A DNA stretch of 64,000 nt, from assembly GCA_019636035.1 (NCBI GenBank), contig JAHBYI010000003.1:124001-188000 (forward strand). The letters are read 5' to 3'. Below the pieces are notes generated by a model. That model did not search any database. It was not told the origin of the DNA and saw only the letters and a list, made by a program, of their open reading frames with translations. This DNA is from Candidatus Paracaedibacteraceae bacterium. Its GTDB lineage: Bacteria; Pseudomonadota; Alphaproteobacteria; Paracaedibacterales; Paracaedibacteraceae. Shown here one piece after another: positions 63,329 to 64,000 of the stretch. Both the position numbers and the translations under genes were made by a program. Within the stretch, counting starts at the first letter, position 1; each line of letters starts with the position of its first letter.

Positions 63329-64000
63329 ATGACTGTTATCACTCGTTTTGCTCCTTCTCCTACCGGTTATTTACACATTGGCGGGGCTCGTACCGCGCTG
63401 TTCAACTATTTATTTGCAAAACACCATGGCGGGCAATTCATGCTACGTATCGAAGATACCGATCGTACTCGCTCTACCCCCGAAGCTGTTGATGCAATCC
63501 TTGACAGTATGAAATGGCTTGAACTTGATTGGGATGGCGAAACTGTCTATCAATTTTCCCGGGCGGAGCGACATGCCGCCGTCGCAAAACAACTTCTTGC
63601 CGAAGGTAAAGCTTATCATTGTTATTGTTCCCCGGAAGAATTAGAACACATGCGTGAACACGCAAAAGCCAATAATCTACCGCCGCGCTACAACGGATTA
63701 TGGCGTGACCGCGATCCGTCTGAGGCACCGGTCGGTGTTGCGCCAGTTGTTCGTTTTAAGGCACCTCAAGATGGCGAAACGGTCATTGATGATCTTGTTC
63801 AAGGGGCAGTACGGATCCAAAACACACAGCTTGATGACATGGTCTTACTGCGTGCTGACGGCACACCGACCTACATGCTATCGGTTGTTGTTGACGACCA
63901 CGATATGAATATCACCCATATTATTCGCGGAGACGATCACTTAACGAATGCATTCCGTCAATACCATCTCTATAAAGCCTGTGGCTGGGATGTCCCTGCA
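63329..64000 (+). CDS. gltX: glutamyl-tRNA synthetase, N-terminal 224 residues (cut by window edge)
   Basis: A class I synthetase that charges tRNA-Glu. It opens with [20 protein letters not shown], where HIGG is the HIGH motif, then [13 protein letters not shown], a CYCSPEE zinc-type or insert part (about residue 96), and [21 protein letters not shown]. The KMSKS loop and the anticodon domain would lie beyond the edge. ATG at 63329 is family-typical. Alphaproteobacteria often have two gltX copies, one misacylating tRNA-Gln; which this is cannot be seen. Confidence 0.94.
   Translation, partial: MTVITRFAPSPTGYLHIGGARTALFNYLFAKHHGGQFMLRIEDTDRTRSTPEAVDAILDSMKWLELDWDGETVYQFSRAERHAAVAKQLLAEGKAYHCYCSPEELEHMREHAKANNLPPRYNGLWRDRDPSEAPVGVAPVVRFKAPQDGETVIDDLVQGAVRIQNTQLDDMVLLRADGTPTYMLSVVVDDHDMNITHIIRGDDHLTNAFRQYHLYKACGWDVPA

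Overview
The window looks like a piece of chromosome from a host-associated alphaproteobacterium of moderate-to-low GC. Inference from content: a Holosporales-like endosymbiont of protists is the best guess, but no rRNA is present to confirm it. Alphaproteobacterial signs are the short bacterial-type ProRS, the CTC-type L25 next to pth, the rpmF-plsX-fabH operon, ftsE-ftsX followed by a DUF218 gene, ErpA, and methylmalonyl-CoA epimerase. Housekeeping genes are intact and tightly packed. They are interleaved with an unusually large number of signal-peptide proteins that have no obvious bacterial housekeeping role.

Layout. 1-4.6 kb: a partial unknown gene, an exported phosphoribosyltransferase-like protein, a DUF218 protein, ftsX, ftsE, and a Gpt-type purine phosphoribosyltransferase that carries an apparent signal peptide. 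4.6-15 kb: mraY and murF, rplY-pth, a secreted Sel1-repeat protein, a RelBE-like toxin-antitoxin pair, pgsA, an ABC-F ATPase with a long leader, and rpmF-plsX-fabH. 15-18 kb: fabG, fabD and a UDP-glucuronate-epimerase-like gene on the minus strand. 18-21 kb: three unknown secreted proteins around a multi-hairpin small RNA whose loops carry anti-Shine-Dalgarno CCTCC motifs. 21-30 kb: mtaB, rodA-truB-rpsO, pnp, an unknown secreted protein, trhO and a glycosyltransferase. 30-34.7 kb: a secreted trypsin-like protease and a secreted F-box-like/leucine-rich-repeat protein, convergent, both ending in nuclear-localisation-like basic tails; then a small XRE regulator with three evenly spaced palindromes upstream. 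34.7-45 kb: dnaE, an unknown secreted protein, erpA, mce, folB, a FolM-like SDR, eno, murG, ftsW and rnhA. 45-51 kb: three exported or lipoprotein genes, dapB, dnaJ and accA. 51-58.5 kb: a 102-bp tandem repeat, lpxL, an AmpG-like transporter, proS, a Cache-domain adenylate cyclase, tRNA-His and a glycosyltransferase. 58.5-64 kb: a secreted OTU-like cysteine protease with a 16-residue tandem repeat, flhB-fliR-fliQ, rplU-rpmA, and the 5' part of gltX.

How it fits together. The core genes cover envelope growth (MraY, MurF, MurG, FtsW, RodA, FtsEX), lipid synthesis (PlsX, FabH, FabG, FabD, AccA, PgsA, LpxL), translation and tRNA modification. The accessory proteins resemble host-directed factors: an OTU-like deubiquitinase candidate, an F-box/LRR protein, a protease with a bipartite NLS-like tail, and Sel1 repeats. 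The strongest candidates for something undescribed are the CCTCC-loop RNA at about 20.17-20.39 kb, the F-box-like/LRR plus protease pair at 30.3-33.9 kb, the exported Gpt homologue, the XRE operator array with exact 41-bp spacing, and a dispersed intergenic repeat family seen at about seven places. All assignments come from reading motifs by eye; no database search was run.
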